Both the position numbers and the translations under genes were made by a program. 64,000 nucleotides of DNA, from positions 3,506,001 to 3,570,000 of the forward strand of contig NC_080565.1 in NCBI RefSeq assembly GCF_030253575.1, read 5' to 3'. Under the pieces are notes generated by a model. That model made no database searches, had not been told where the DNA came from, and worked only from the letters and a program-made list of their open reading frames with translations. This document shows, in pieces, positions 1 through 11,527 of this stretch. The first letter of the stretch is position 1. Each line of letters opens with the position of its first letter. This DNA comes from Rhododendron vialii (Eukaryota; Streptophyta; Magnoliopsida; Ericales; Ericaceae).

Positions 1-127
1 CGGTTTGAAATCACGTTTAGTTTGAATATTGATTCTAATATGGAGTGCAGTCTATGGAGTAGGAGTATTGAGGATCAAACTGAGGAATTTTAATGCAAAG
101 CTCAACGACTGCTAAGTCCTAGGCTAA

Positions 128-352
128 AACACAAGCGGGTATCAAAGAGGAGAATCATCCTTTGGAGGTAAGACTTCTCTGATTAGACCAGTTCTTAGCA
201 CCTACATGTCTATTACTGTCCCTGTTGGAATGCCTGAGAAAGCGGGTATCAAAATTGACAATTTTCTAAGAAATTTGTTGCGGAGTTGTGATTCAATGAT
301 AGAAGACATAATGAAGTGTGAAAATGCTTCTAGAAGTAAATCCACGGGTTAG
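128..352 (+). CDS. possible 3'-terminal exon of an unidentified gene (partial)
   Basis: A frame opens after a TAA at 125-127 and runs about 74 codons to a TAG at 350-352. The peptide contains FGGKTSLIRPVLSTY, then GMPEKAGIKIDNFLRNLL, and ends in a Ser/Lys-rich tail. Its composition is protein-like and it reads as a C-terminus whose upstream exons lie before the window. I do not recognise the family. A splice acceptor inside the first 40 bases of the frame is likely but not fixed. It would be convergent with the bZIP gene. It could be a chance frame. Confidence 0.3.
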   Translation, partial: NTSGYQRGESSFGGKTSLIRPVLSTYMSITVPVGMPEKAGIKIDNFLRNLLRSCDSMIEDIMKCENASRSKSTG

Positions 353-1516
353 GATAAGCACTAGCTAGGAATGTAAAAGAAACATGAATGATTCTCTACC
401 TCTGTAATGGTTGTGGATATTTGCTAATGGAAATGGTTTTCTTTTTCATTTTGACAGGTATGTAAATTGAACTTTGAAACTTTGGAAATGGTTTGTGGAA
501 CAAATCATCCTGAATTGTTCAATAATTTCTTCTACGAAAACTTAATTTCTCATGTAGAGATTGGACCTTCAATTTTGAAACGAACTTGTCAGCAAACCAT
601 TCAAGAGAAATTGAATTAGTTCATGTTGGTGCGCTGCATCTATTTTAGTTGTATGCCCCATACTCTTGGGATATGAATTATATGAATCCAACACCTACCT
701 AGAACCAATGTCGTACCCTAGTCCATGTAGCAGGCTACAAAGCATATTCATAGTTCATAATTCAGATACTATTCAAGCTTCTTTTGGTGAGTGTTGCTAA
801 AGATTTAATGGTAGTGTCGTAGATTGCTCTTTTCCAATGAACTTCGTTAAGAGAAACAGATGACCGCATGTGAAGCTTCGAAGGAACGGCCATATGTTTT
901 TGCCCATAACTTAGCGTATCCGAGCCAGTTTACGCACAATTTTTCCATCCGCTACTGGAAGCATACTAGTTCACAATGAAAGCCTTTTTCTTTTTGGCCA
1001 TGTCGTTTGACGACTAAATCTTATAGATTTAGGCAAGCAGAAATGTTGCAGAGAATGATTCGCTTTTAAATAAGGTGAACCAACCCCTCATTTGGTGTAT
1101 GAATAACACAAAGCCATGAACACATACTATTTACATTCGAGAGAGACAGAGACATACTTTATTTACATTCTATATTGTCAAAAGTGGATACACAAGGGGC
1201 GTCTCATCCATTTGCAATGACTCTCAATTCCCAGATGTTATGCCACACGAAAAGAAAAGAAAATTTGAATAGTGAAAGTCTCATGAATACATAAGTAGTA
1301 CGGCAATAATATTTGGAAGTTCACCGCCTGAGGGCCCGTATTGCACACTTATAGGCTTATCTCCATGTTTTGTGTCTGAATCTGAACACAACTGCATTCA
1401 AATTCATATGCGAAATAAGACCATAAGATGGTGAAATGATAAAACGGGATAACCAAACAGGCCTTGAATATCACGTAAACGTGCGTGCATATACCCACTG
1501 ACAAATCGCAGAGTCG
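353..1516. other. intergenic stretch between convergent genes
   Basis: No frame, repeat or element that I can support. It probably holds the 3' untranslated parts of the possible plus-strand gene and of the minus-strand bZIP gene. A short purine-rich run (GAGAGAGACAGAGA) lies near 1138-1151. Confidence 0.4.
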
Positions 1517-4500
1517 CTATTGCGTTGGGGAGTTCTTTTCAACGGAAGAAAATGGGGGACTTTTTGCATCCGCGGGGCCGGTAGACTTTCTCTGCTCAAG
1601 GGGAGTTGCGGGACTTGTCAGACGAACGTGGCCACTCGACTGGCCAACACGGGGATTTCGGAAAGGCGGCATATCTGCAAGCAGAGGAGCTGGTTTCTTT
1701 GAAACTGGAAATAAACTCGTGTTTCGTGGAGAAAGTGCGGCTGATGGGTTATAAGTTGGTGACAGCAAGTTTGAAGGAGATGGAAATGCGATTGGGCTTG
1801 GAGGCAAAGTACTAGAGGTGGATGATGGAGAAGCTAACGGGCTGTACGGCACGGTCGGTTTTAGGGCCGATGGAGACGCTAACGGGCTGTAAGGCTGCAC
1901 TTTAAAGCTGAATGATTCATTGAGAGTTTTTTGGCTGCTGGTACTGGAAAGCTTGAACATCTCAACGTCCTGGTTGAGCGCATCGTTCAGAACTGTGAAC
2001 GAAAAAGTACCCATAGTAAGTAAACAGACACAGTACCAAAGACTACCTCGGAATATAAGTAAAAGTTACGACATGAAAGCAAACAACTTGACGTGAATAA
2101 CGGTGGTGGTGGGACATTGATTCATAAGAGCCCTCTTGGCTCTCTGCGTCGAGACATTGTTAGATGTACATTGCAAGACATTGTTAAGTTCCCTTATGAA
2201 AATCGGGTATTTCAAAGTGTCAGATCAGATCACCTTACGAAGAAACGCCCATTGCCTTCAAAAGCATCATCTCTAGGTAAAAGAAAAACTCAACGTCGTT
2301 TCTAAACGTTTAAACAGGAAGAAAAACTCCTAACGTACGTATCAGCGAAAGACATTCGGAACTGCCAATAATGAGGTTAAATTTGAATGAAATAATTAGC
2401 TTACCATCACGCAGCTGGACTTGTTGCTCCATAGATTTTAACTGTAGGTTCAGCTTGGCATTCTTTGTTGCCAGATGCATTGCGTCTCTCTGCATAGTAA
2501 AACAACAAAAGATTAACGAGACGGGCCATAACCTTATTGTGTGAACTGAAGATAGGTGCCTTAGAAAATTGTGCGTTTGTTTACAATGAATATTTGGAAT
2601 TCCCACGACACAGAAAACCAATTCACTTTCGGGCAAATTGTGTGAAATTTAAGCTCGAATTGGTTCAATTTGGTTTCAATTCAACTTGCCATCCCCTCCC
2701 CAATTCCATATCTAACTGGATAGATTCAGTGGCACGGGAGGTGGCGGACAGTTGGTGGCGGTGGTTAAGCTGGTCACTAGTGTTAAGTTAGAGCAAGGGT
2801 TTTTGTTAGGTACGAGGAAGAAGATGAAGAGAAGGGTATCAATGGATGGGACCGGGGATCTAGTGGCGGCGGTCACAATAAGAATTTTAGAAAACGCAAT
2901 TATTATATGTGAAAAAAAAATTATCTCCAACTTATATAGTCTCACCATTCCTATATTTTTTTCCTTAATTTTTATTACATACTAGTCATAAATCTTTTAT
3001 TTTTTTTTTCAAGAAAGGAGACCTAAAGAAGTATTTTAAAACTAAATTCAATGAGCCAAAGTGAAATAATATAAATGATGTGTAATTAAGAAAAAAAAAC
3101 TCCACATTAATTCTAACCCTAAAATAACTTAACCTATAAAATTGAGGGAATTTAATTATAATGCCACTCCCGAAGGGAGTGCGGTTATCAATTTAGAAAA
3201 TCCATATAGGGATCTGGAGAGTGACATTATAAATTTGGGGTGTGACATATCTTTGTACATACCGATGCTCTGAACTATCAATAAAGAAAACATGGTAATG
3301 AGCATATAAATTCAATTGGGTCTCTAGGCCTGCCCTCTCTGATGCCATTTGGCTTTGATTTGGGGACATAGTTCCGCAGCAAAACATGTATAGGGGAGGC
3401 TATTTTTTAAGTGGTATTTTGAGATCAATCACTTTGTACATATTGTCAAAAGTTAGGTCTGTCTTCAATCATTCCCCGCTCATACCCTCAATGATTAGAG
3501 ACTACATGAATTCTGTTATTATTGTTGTTGTTGTTGGAGTGGCATTATCGATATCTAAAATTAAAATTAGTCTTTTTTATATTCTATGTGCAAATGAAAA
3601 CCATCATTTACTATACTTTTTATTGTGTTATTTTAATTTTTTCTAGAGCCGATGGCTATTAATATTGTAATGTATCTTTTATTTTTTTAATTAGTATACA
3701 TTTCGCCACTGCTAGAGTAAAATCCTGGTTCCGTCTCTTCACTAACAATGTACGTCGACCTCAAGGTTCTCTTCCACACTCTAAAATCTATGTGTGTGTT
3801 GTCCAAATTTTGTTGAATCGGATGAAAAACCTAACTGTGCACATTGATGTAACAACCACAGGGTGGTTATGACTAATAATCAAATGTTAATGAGGAAAAG
3901 CATAGATGTAGTTTGCTAGAATGCATTCGAAGGGAAGAATCGTGCCTCTTAACGTATATTATTTGGTGCGCCTGAAAATGCCCCAAACTCCCTCTCCACC
4001 ACGCAGTAAATAATCACCCAAGGTGCACATGCATAAATGCTCAAAACTTGAAGTGTTTAAAGAAAATTCATGTCGAAATGCAACCTACGATACCATAGAT
4101 GATCAGCCATTTCGTATATCAACACAATGTTCAAATATAGGTGTCCCTGCAATGCTCAAGGCAACAACTAAATTCAGTGAGGCAGTTAACCTTATATTTT
4201 GCAACTTGAGCACAGAGATTCGTTGTGTCTAACTGAAGGCGCCGGACTTGTTCCTCCAGTTGTGATATATAGCGAGCAATCCTCTCTTTCGAGCGAGTAG
4301 CAGACTGCCTGTTCGCCACAATCCTAAATTCCAAACAACTATGTTAGCAGAAAATAACTATGCCAGCATGACCTCTCAAATCAAATTGAATAGAATCAAT
4401 ATGGAGTAGATTTTGTCCTAATTCAAACCTCTTGGCTCGCTTCGGGTCTGCGGACCAAATATCAGCCAACCTCTGACATGGTGTAGTATTCTTCCTCTTC

Positions 4501-4901
4501 CTTTCTGATTCACTGCCGCCAACGCTGCCACTGTCCTGGTCCATTAAACAACCAGCAATATCATCCTCGATCTGCTCGAGTTTTTCAAGATCGATGAATG
4601 CAGAGAAAAGGTCATCTCCGTCGTCTTCCAGTGGGTCACCGGATGGGCCTATGGTGTCATCTTCGACAAACTTAAAACTGCCGTCCGAGTAAGCCCGCCG
4701 ATGGGCTAGCCGATTGGACGAGGAGGAACCAGGTTCGTTGGTGGCGCCAGACATCCCAGAAAACACCGGGATGGGTGGCACCACTACGGTCATCTGTGAT
4801 GGCTCATTGGAAATTTGCAGCTCGGATGTTGATACCGCGTTGAAGTTAGTGTTATTTTTGTTATTACTGGTATAAGGGGTAGGGCTTGATGGGTTCTGCA
4901 T
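1517..4901 (-). CDS. bZIP transcription factor, plant group I (VIP1/PosF21/RF2a-like), four exons
   Basis: Predicted nuclear DNA-binding protein of 388 residues. Exons (minus strand): 4429-4901, 4191-4323, 2405-2489, 1517-1992. All junctions are GT-AG and the phases agree (2, 0, 1). Residues 68-74 are HRRAYSD, a possible 14-3-3-type site (inference). Residues 95-108 (GDDLFSAFIDLEKL) are the acidic block typical of the group. The basic region starts at DPKRAKR (152-158) and continues in exon 2 as IVANRQSATRSKER; the Asn-x7-Lys spacing is the group I hallmark. Leucine-zipper heptads follow through exons 2-4. The C-terminus is Pro/Ser-rich with two SPLASPS copies. One oddity is KERIARY where the family normally has KERKARY. 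The ATG at 4899-4901 is the first in frame. Intron 2 is 1.7 kb. The fold is certain; the exact orthologue is not. Confidence 0.9.
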
Positions 4902-5546
4902 TTCCCTTGAGGATTACAATTCACATGTTATATACTTTCTCTAGCACCCAATTGAATGGGTTTCTGAAAGATGAATCTTTTCGTATGTACTCGAACATCT
5001 GAGAAATAGAGAGAGAAAGAGAGAAAAATGGACGGGTGGGGATGGAAAAAGCGGCTGCCCCCGGCACCTCCCTCTGCAATCCGTTGAAAGGATCGCAGAA
5101 AGGAGAAGAGAGGGATGTCTTGCCTAACAACCGTTGAGCTAAAGGTTGGTTTGTTGTTTTCGCGACGAAAAGGGCGGAAGAGTTGAACAAGATTACAACA
5201 ATTCCGGAGTAGTGTTCTAAAAATAGGACTCAAAATAACTGTCTTGACTTATGACTCTGTTTGTTCTTTCCTTTGTTTAGAAAGACTGTTGACTTGAGCC
5301 AATTCAAAGTGATCCTCTCTCTTTCTCTCTCTCTCCCTCTCTCTCTATGCGTGTGTGGCGAGGGGCCTCCCAACCCTGCTAGTGGTGTCTATCTCCCTCT
5401 CTGGTGTGCGTTTTCCATCTCCTTCGCTATGACATTACCTCGTCTTTTTTCCTTTTTTTCAGTAATCTCCACCAATGCAAACCTTCAGTGCAATTGGTGC
5501 TGAAATCCCATGAAGATTACAAGAAACTGAAAGGGAGGGGTTAACG
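4902..5546. promoter_or_regulatory. upstream region of the bZIP gene
   Basis: This should hold the 5' leader and promoter of the minus-strand bZIP gene. Visible features are a purine-rich tract on the plus strand (AGAGAGAAAGAGAGAAAAA, near 5008-5027) and a CT-rich tract at about 5313-5345. No clear TATA box could be assigned. Frames here are low-complexity and not convincing. Confidence 0.4.
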
Positions 5547-7492
5547 TGTCACACCCCAAAATGAGAAGTGACCGGCCGTGAACCACAAGGCCAACTCATG
5601 GAACACGCAGTCTAAAATAAAATAAGTCGTTGATCAATAAATATTTTTTTTTGTTATCAAATAAATCCCAATCATAAGCATGAGGCACAAACATCCCATG
5701 AACCAAACAATGTCAAAAAGATCCAAACATCTGACAAAATGTTTCAATTGCGGAAGCGACAAATAAAATACTAAATTATGATGAGACACCCTAAGGAGGT
5801 CAAACAACAGCACACCCCGAGATACTGCCAGAGTCCTCCTAACTGCCCTACTTGCCTGAAAAAGAAGTTGGAATAAATCCGTCAGCTGACGAGCTCAGTG
5901 AGTAGCAAAGCATGTATATTAAATACAGTTCCAAAACAGGGATCAAAATAATTTACCATGTCACCATAAATTTGGCAAATGCGGTGAACATCAAAATAAT
6001 CCATTAATCCAATTAACGATTCATCCGATAAGTCTTAATGGTGATCACAATACAACCTCCAACAACAATGGGGAACCACAACCAAAATCAACAGTACCAA
6101 GTGCCAGTGAATAAATATCTCAAAATTGGATCCAATATCAAAACTTAGAGTCACCACGAGTAGGCAGCCCGTAGAACTTTTCCCTAAGAATGATCCGGTC
6201 AATAACAACCGTTGAGCATTAGGGTCACCGGCCTAATCCGGATTCTTCCCTAATGGCCAGAGTCACCCGCACACAGAAGATTAATTTCCCTGGACTTCCA
6301 AAATATGTTCCCATCAATATCCACAACGTTCCCACCAAAAGATTATTCGATCATCAAATGGTTTCACCAATCCGCATGCCAATTTCAAGAACCAAATAAA
6401 ACAAATAAATGTTCCCAATTTCAATCATTAATTTTCTAAAACAATAATTTAAGGGGTACGGGGAAGTTCGCAAATACGTAACATGCTTAACTACTCACCT
6501 GGGTCCAAAAGTATTAATGCACTCGAACAACGTATGCCGAAAAGTGGCTATCCTGAACAAAATAACAAAACACGGAATGACCAACTATTCAAATACACAC
6601 TAATGTAAATACAGAATATCATTTCCTATCAAAATAAAGTAAAAACCTAGCCTAATCCTAATTGCTAACCTATCAGTAGCAAACAAAAGCCTAAATCTCA
6701 CTACTGCCACGCCACTACTTCTTCCACCAACTCTCATAACAATTTTAACTCCAAAACCATTTTACTCCACTACAATTCTATAACTGTCAATATTAAAAAT
6801 CATCCTACAAACTCCAAGCTAAACACCTCTTGCTTCAAATCATCACATGCACCGCTGCACACCACATCGCCAGCCACACGCAGCACCGCACACCGCCATG
6901 CACAATTTTAGACACCTGGTCTCACACCCACATCATACACAACATCTGCACTACTCCATACGTCAACAAGATTAAAAGAAAAACAATTGGTGCCAAAAGA
7001 ATGGAACCCAATTAACCTTTCAGTAATCCCTTTGTTCTATACCTCCAAAAATCAAACTTTAACCCAATCCATGAACGACAAAGAATGGATAAAAAAAAAT
7101 GGAACAAGAATAAAGGGATCGAGAATCTCTTACCCGATCACCCACCAGAAGTCTGCGGCTTCTTTCTCTTATTCAGTATTCTTGACTTCTTCTCTCGACC
7201 GTTCTCTCCAAATAAAAACCCTACTTCATGAAAATATCTTCTAACTGAGTAACTTTATAAAACTACCCACTAACATATTACCCCTAATTTGTTGGTGACT
7301 AGTTATCCAACCGATATAGACCAACCACTGCAATTAATAATTATACGCATGCCCCTCAAAATGTAATAATGCACACAGTAACTATATCATGCAAAAAAGA
7401 AAATTGCTAATTAGGACCCACACCATAAAAACTTTGAATTAATAAATGGCCAAAATAATTAATAAGATAAATAAAATTTCTAGGTCGTAACA
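5547..7492. mobile_element. solo LTR (probably Ty3/gypsy), 1946 bp, with 5-bp target duplication
   Basis: The element begins TGTCACACCC and ends GGTCGTAACA. The terminal ten bases form an imperfect inverted repeat (TGTCACACCC against TGTTACGACC), as in LTRs. It is flanked by a perfect 5-bp duplication, TAACG, at 5542-5546 and 7493-7497. No gag or pol coding lies inside, so it is a solo LTR left by recombination between two LTRs. TGTCAC-type ends of this length are common in plant Ty3/gypsy elements; the family assignment is inference and orientation is not fixed. An AT-rich stretch near 5641-5665 is the only internal landmark. Confidence 0.85.
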
Positions 7493-8489
7493 TAACGTAT
7501 ATTTGTTCATCTACCAATGGAGATCAAGTTATGGAGGCCAATCGGACAACAACATGGTTCACACGACAATTATATCGACAAGAACAGAAAAAAAGAACAT
7601 GACAGTTAATTACTTGTTCCACAAACTAAACACAAAGGCATCTTGTCTCAGATGCTAAAACCGAGACGACAACAGAAGCCCTAGTTTAGTTACTTTCGAG
7701 AGTGCATCGCAAAAAAAGCTGCTACATTATCAATTCCTAGTTACAGAAACACACCATCCTATGGGAAAAACGGAAAAGAAACAGTCTAAATTGTCAGACA
7801 AGCTATGATTTTCCGAATGATAGATTGCAAAGATCCAGGATCGAAGCGAAAGAAAGGGTAGACCCCAAAGGCGAAGCAAAAAACTACATCTTCAATTCAA
7901 ATTTCCTACATCCTGGAGGAAAACAAAGTACAATGCCAGCATAAGAACAAGATCATGAGGTATCAAATAGTAAACATAACAGGAAAAGGCAAGTGTGGAA
8001 CTCAGTGGAAGCTATTATAAATATGATCAGAGAGCCGGAATACCTATGAAAAATCATTTTGCGATGTTGAAGACTTGTGTCAGCAATACTACAGAAACAG
8101 CTCAATCCACCAATGGCTGAACCTTCAACTATCTTAAAAGCACATGCATTTAGGGATGTAAATGGAGATTTAGCCAGCAACCCAGTTTTGAGATTGGACT
8201 TTTCCATCAATCCATTAATCCGCCTCTAATTGGTAACAAGCTTAGATCACAAGCTTACCAATTTCTGGAAAATGCACTCAATCAGCAGGCAAACATTCTA
8301 AAAAAAATATGAGCCAGTATGACCTTTGAGGACCGAAGTCTTACCATGAATTTCTTAGACTTAGCACATCGCACTGTCTCGAAGACTCGGGAATCAAAAC
8401 ACCTAGAACTGGGGGGGGGGTGGGGGGGAAGAAAAATAAGTATCATAGCTAATTTGTTCGCTGGTCTTACAAATTATGCAAAGAGGTAC
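7493..8489. repeat. 3' flank block of NLR copy A (segmental-duplication unit)
   Basis: The first part (about 7510-7720) matches 34990-35051 joined to 48040-48160, that is, the site interrupted by the CACTA element. The last part (about 8235-8470) matches blocks near 27110-27410, 51300-51430 and 51860-52160. A minus-strand frame at 7953-8210 contains KIVEGSAIGGLSCFCSIAD; I do not recognise it and its coding status is uncertain. The block lies downstream of the minus-strand NLR and moves with it, so it belongs to the duplicated unit. Confidence 0.65.
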
Positions 8490-9300
8490 ACTAGTTTTAA
8501 ATCGCGGTATCGGTCGCCGTCGCGGTATCGGTCGCGGTATATCGGTATCGGGACATATCGGTGATACGTCGCAGGAATCGGGTGTCGCGGTCGTGAATTT
8601 TTAAAAATCATCAGCAACATGTATAAAACTTGAAAAATATACTTTTGCCCCAAACATTGGCTTAAATTATCACATTTTAATTAATTTAAGACATGTAATA
8701 GCCCATTCTCTTCATGTGAAATATCTGATAATTTATCAAAACTCGCAAGTCAATAAGATTTTACAAATATGAGAAAAATGCAACATTATAAGTTTCGATA
8801 TAATTGACATAAATAGCAAAAATAAGATGAAGACATTAAAATAAACACACCATAGAGGTTTTACATTACATAATCGCTAGCCACAACTAGTTTCAAGCTC
8901 ATAGCTTTTAAGTCAAATATAATTTTGCTAATACAACTTCAATGCCAAAATGAATGACGTGGAGGTACCGATACGTACATGAATGACGTGGAAGCAAATA
9001 TATACATATGTGTGGAAGGAGCTCTTTTTTTTGATTTTTTCTGTTTTTTTTTTTTAGCTCTGTTTTTTGGTTTTTTCTGTTTTTTTTTTTTTTTTTCAGA
9101 ACCGATACGTACCGGCCGTACCGGTCGTATCGGCCATACCGGTCCAAAAATCGGTTACAGACCGATACGTATCGGGAACCGGCCGATACGCCTGTGAATT
9201 TCAATCTCACCGATATATCGGCCTATATCCGAATCGGGAGTCGAAAATTCCGGTACGAACCGGCCGATACGTACCGTATCGGCCGATATTTAAAACTATC
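8490..9300. mobile_element. element A: about 0.8 kb, built of degenerate GTATCGG/CGATAC motifs, TTTTAAA termini
   Basis: The ends are inverted: TAGTTTTAAATCGCGG at the left and the complement of TAGTTTTAAATATCGG at the right. Both subterminal parts (8500-8590, 9100-9290) are crowded with variants of GTATCGG and CGATACG in both orientations. The centre is AT-rich with long T runs (9025-9097). The paralogous site near 52185-52200 reads straight through without it, which shows insertion. No clear target duplication remains. The closest relative in this window is element B (50668-50991), which has an 8-bp duplication, so a hAT-type non-autonomous element is the likeliest class. Confidence 0.7.
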
Positions 9301-9666
9301 TGTGCATTTTAATTTGATTCTTAGGATGCATAATTAAATGGACCTTGAGCATTTTCAGTTTGTATTGACACTGCTCAATGAACACAAGAACAGGTTACTA
9401 AAACAGTTTCGCTCATAGGATTTAAATACATAAAGGAGCTAATTAGTTAAGAACTACTTTCTTCAACACGTCACAATCCTGTTTTTTCTTTTATTGTTGC
9501 TAAGGTCTCAGAATTCCTAAGGGGCGGGAGAATAGACGCACTTATTTCATTTAGAGACTACCGAGTCTGAAAATAAGAAAACAAAAGAAAATGCAGTAAA
9601 TGAAAAAATTACATGATTTGTGGGGGAGTTTCATGCTTCATCTGCAAGGAGTGGGTACACCTCAGC
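9301..9666. repeat. remainder of NLR copy A 3' flank
   Basis: Continues the flank block interrupted by element A; about 9301-9450 matches 52195-52330. About 9530-9585 is the uninterrupted version of the site that carries two Harbinger-type elements at 52378-57730. No gene seen. Confidence 0.6.
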
Positions 9667-9761
9667 TCACTGTATTTTCCTTCCGTCTGAAAGCCCAATA
9701 ATCACACCAAATAATTAGGTCGGATAAAATTTGGTATGGATTATTTTAGATAAGCACACAG

Positions 9762-9763
<2 letters not shown>

Positions 9764-9824
<61 letters not shown>
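9764..9824. repeat. (GA)n microsatellite in NLR copy A second intron
   Basis: About 30 GA dinucleotides. They lie just after the donor of the last long exon, at the same place as the GA runs in copy C (57915-57950) and in the relic at 49659-49700. It would be translated as a Ser/Leu run only if the intron were retained. Confidence 0.95.
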
Positions 9825-9826
<2 letters not shown>

Positions 9827-10631
9827 GACAGGCAAAGAGAAGAAATCAATAAAACATACAATTCGAAGAATAACTTACCTATTAGAATCTTTGGAATATG
9901 AGCAATCTTGTGCCAATCTTCGCCGATTCCCTTTTCGCATCTTTTCTCAAGAAGGGGACAGCTCCATATCTCCAAAGATTTAAGAGATGAAAGGTTGCCC
10001 AGACACTCCGGCAGAGATTCCAACCCACTGAAATTCGAAATTGCCAAAAGTATCAAGGCAGGGAGGAGCTCAAGTTGATCGGGGAGAGACTTCACCTCCG
10101 CCCATCCCCATAAACATAGATACTCCAGGGAGGTGAGATGGCTCGATGGTGGAGATGCAGTAGTACTTGTGGAGGGCCAGGGGAAATATCCATACTCCTC
10201 TCCGAAGTAATCTATAGACAATTGTTGAAGGTTGGTGGTGCAAAACAGTCCCTCCTCCCAACAACTTTCCCGATTTGGACAGTCCATAATTCCTAGGAAA
10301 AAGAGTTTGAGGCGGCGTAATGCATCTGGATTGGGTTTCTTTAACTTCGGACAGAAAAGTAGCTGTAATTCTAAAAGGGCTGGCTGTAGCAGCCCATCGG
10401 GTAAACACATCAACTCCGGGCAATCTTCAATCTGAAGTTTATGAAGGTTCGAATAGTCGTTGAATAATGCTTCTGTTTCGTCACTTTGATCGAGCGTTTT
10501 TAACTTTGGACAATCTTCTAAGACTATTTCTTCAAGGGATGGTTGTAGCACCCCATCCGGCAAACACGTCAACTCCATGCACTTTACAATTGAAAGTTCT
10601 CGAAGGGACATCAAGAGGTAGAACGCTGCAT

Positions 10632-11527
10632 CTGTTTCGTCAATTGGACCCATCAGATTATAGCAATGATATACACATTTCTAACTCCTCAAAAAACCCT
10701 AGGTTTTCTAGCTGGTTTGGCAAAAAAACTCATTACTCACCCCATCTATTTTCACTATTGTCATATCTCTCTTTGTTTGGAACGTGGAGATAGGAAGAGA
10801 GAAGAAGCAAGAGTTCAAAAAAAAATTCTGTCCCCTTGTTTGGTTTGAGAGAAAAGAGACAAACAAAATGGAAAAACAGAGTAGTAAGTACAATGAATTT
10901 TCTTTTCATTTTTCGTGTTAATTATTTTCTCATCTCTTCCCTCATTTTCCAAAAGTTCCAAATACAGCATTAGGAATTCTCTGCTTCTTTTTAGCAAATC
11001 TTCCATTATGGCTTTTGTTTGTTTGGAAAAAATTGTTTTACACAAAAAATTTTATCAATTTCGGGTGTTTGGTGCATAAACTTGGAGTACACTGTTTTTA
11101 ATGGTAAAATATTTTACCTCCACAAGAGGAAAAAGACTTACGAAGCAAAATCATAGTTAAATTACGTCCTTTCATCTTAAGGACAAACTAGTTTCCTAAT
11201 CCCAGACCTACTTGGACCTCAAGACCTTGACAACAACTTTTTCTTTAGACAACACAAATCTTGTACCATAAATTTTAGACGATTTTTGTTGCAACTTAAT
11301 TATATGGCGTGCACGCAAAGTAAAATTCATGTAGTTACTTCACATGATTTTTTTATATAAAAGTATTTTTTGGTCGACACAAATAGAGCCTAAAGTGGCA
11401 ATGTTCTCGTGATCCACATCTTCCTGTAGAAGCAGGGATTGTCTATATCTCATTTATATAGAAAACGTAATTATGGTGAAAATGAAACAATGTAATAAGT
11501 AACTGCTGAATGGTATCAACGACTGAC
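10632..11527 (-). other. intron 1 of NLR copy A
   Basis: Donor CAG|GTCAGT at 11528/11527; acceptor inferred as ACAG|AT at 10632/10631. No element recognised inside. It is homologous to intron 1 of copy C (58860-59798), with long shared stretches such as TTTGGTGCATAAACTT. Confidence 0.6.

Noticed and set aside
9715..9880. C-terminal Ser/Leu-rich extension of NLR copies A and C read through the GA run
   Set aside because: A consensus donor (GTAAGTT in A, GTAACTT in C) directly follows the family-typical IAHIPKI end, so this is intron.
10070..10423. Antisense frames inside the NLR LRR exons
   Set aside because: Shadows of the real coding strand; the NLR frame carries all recognisable motifs.
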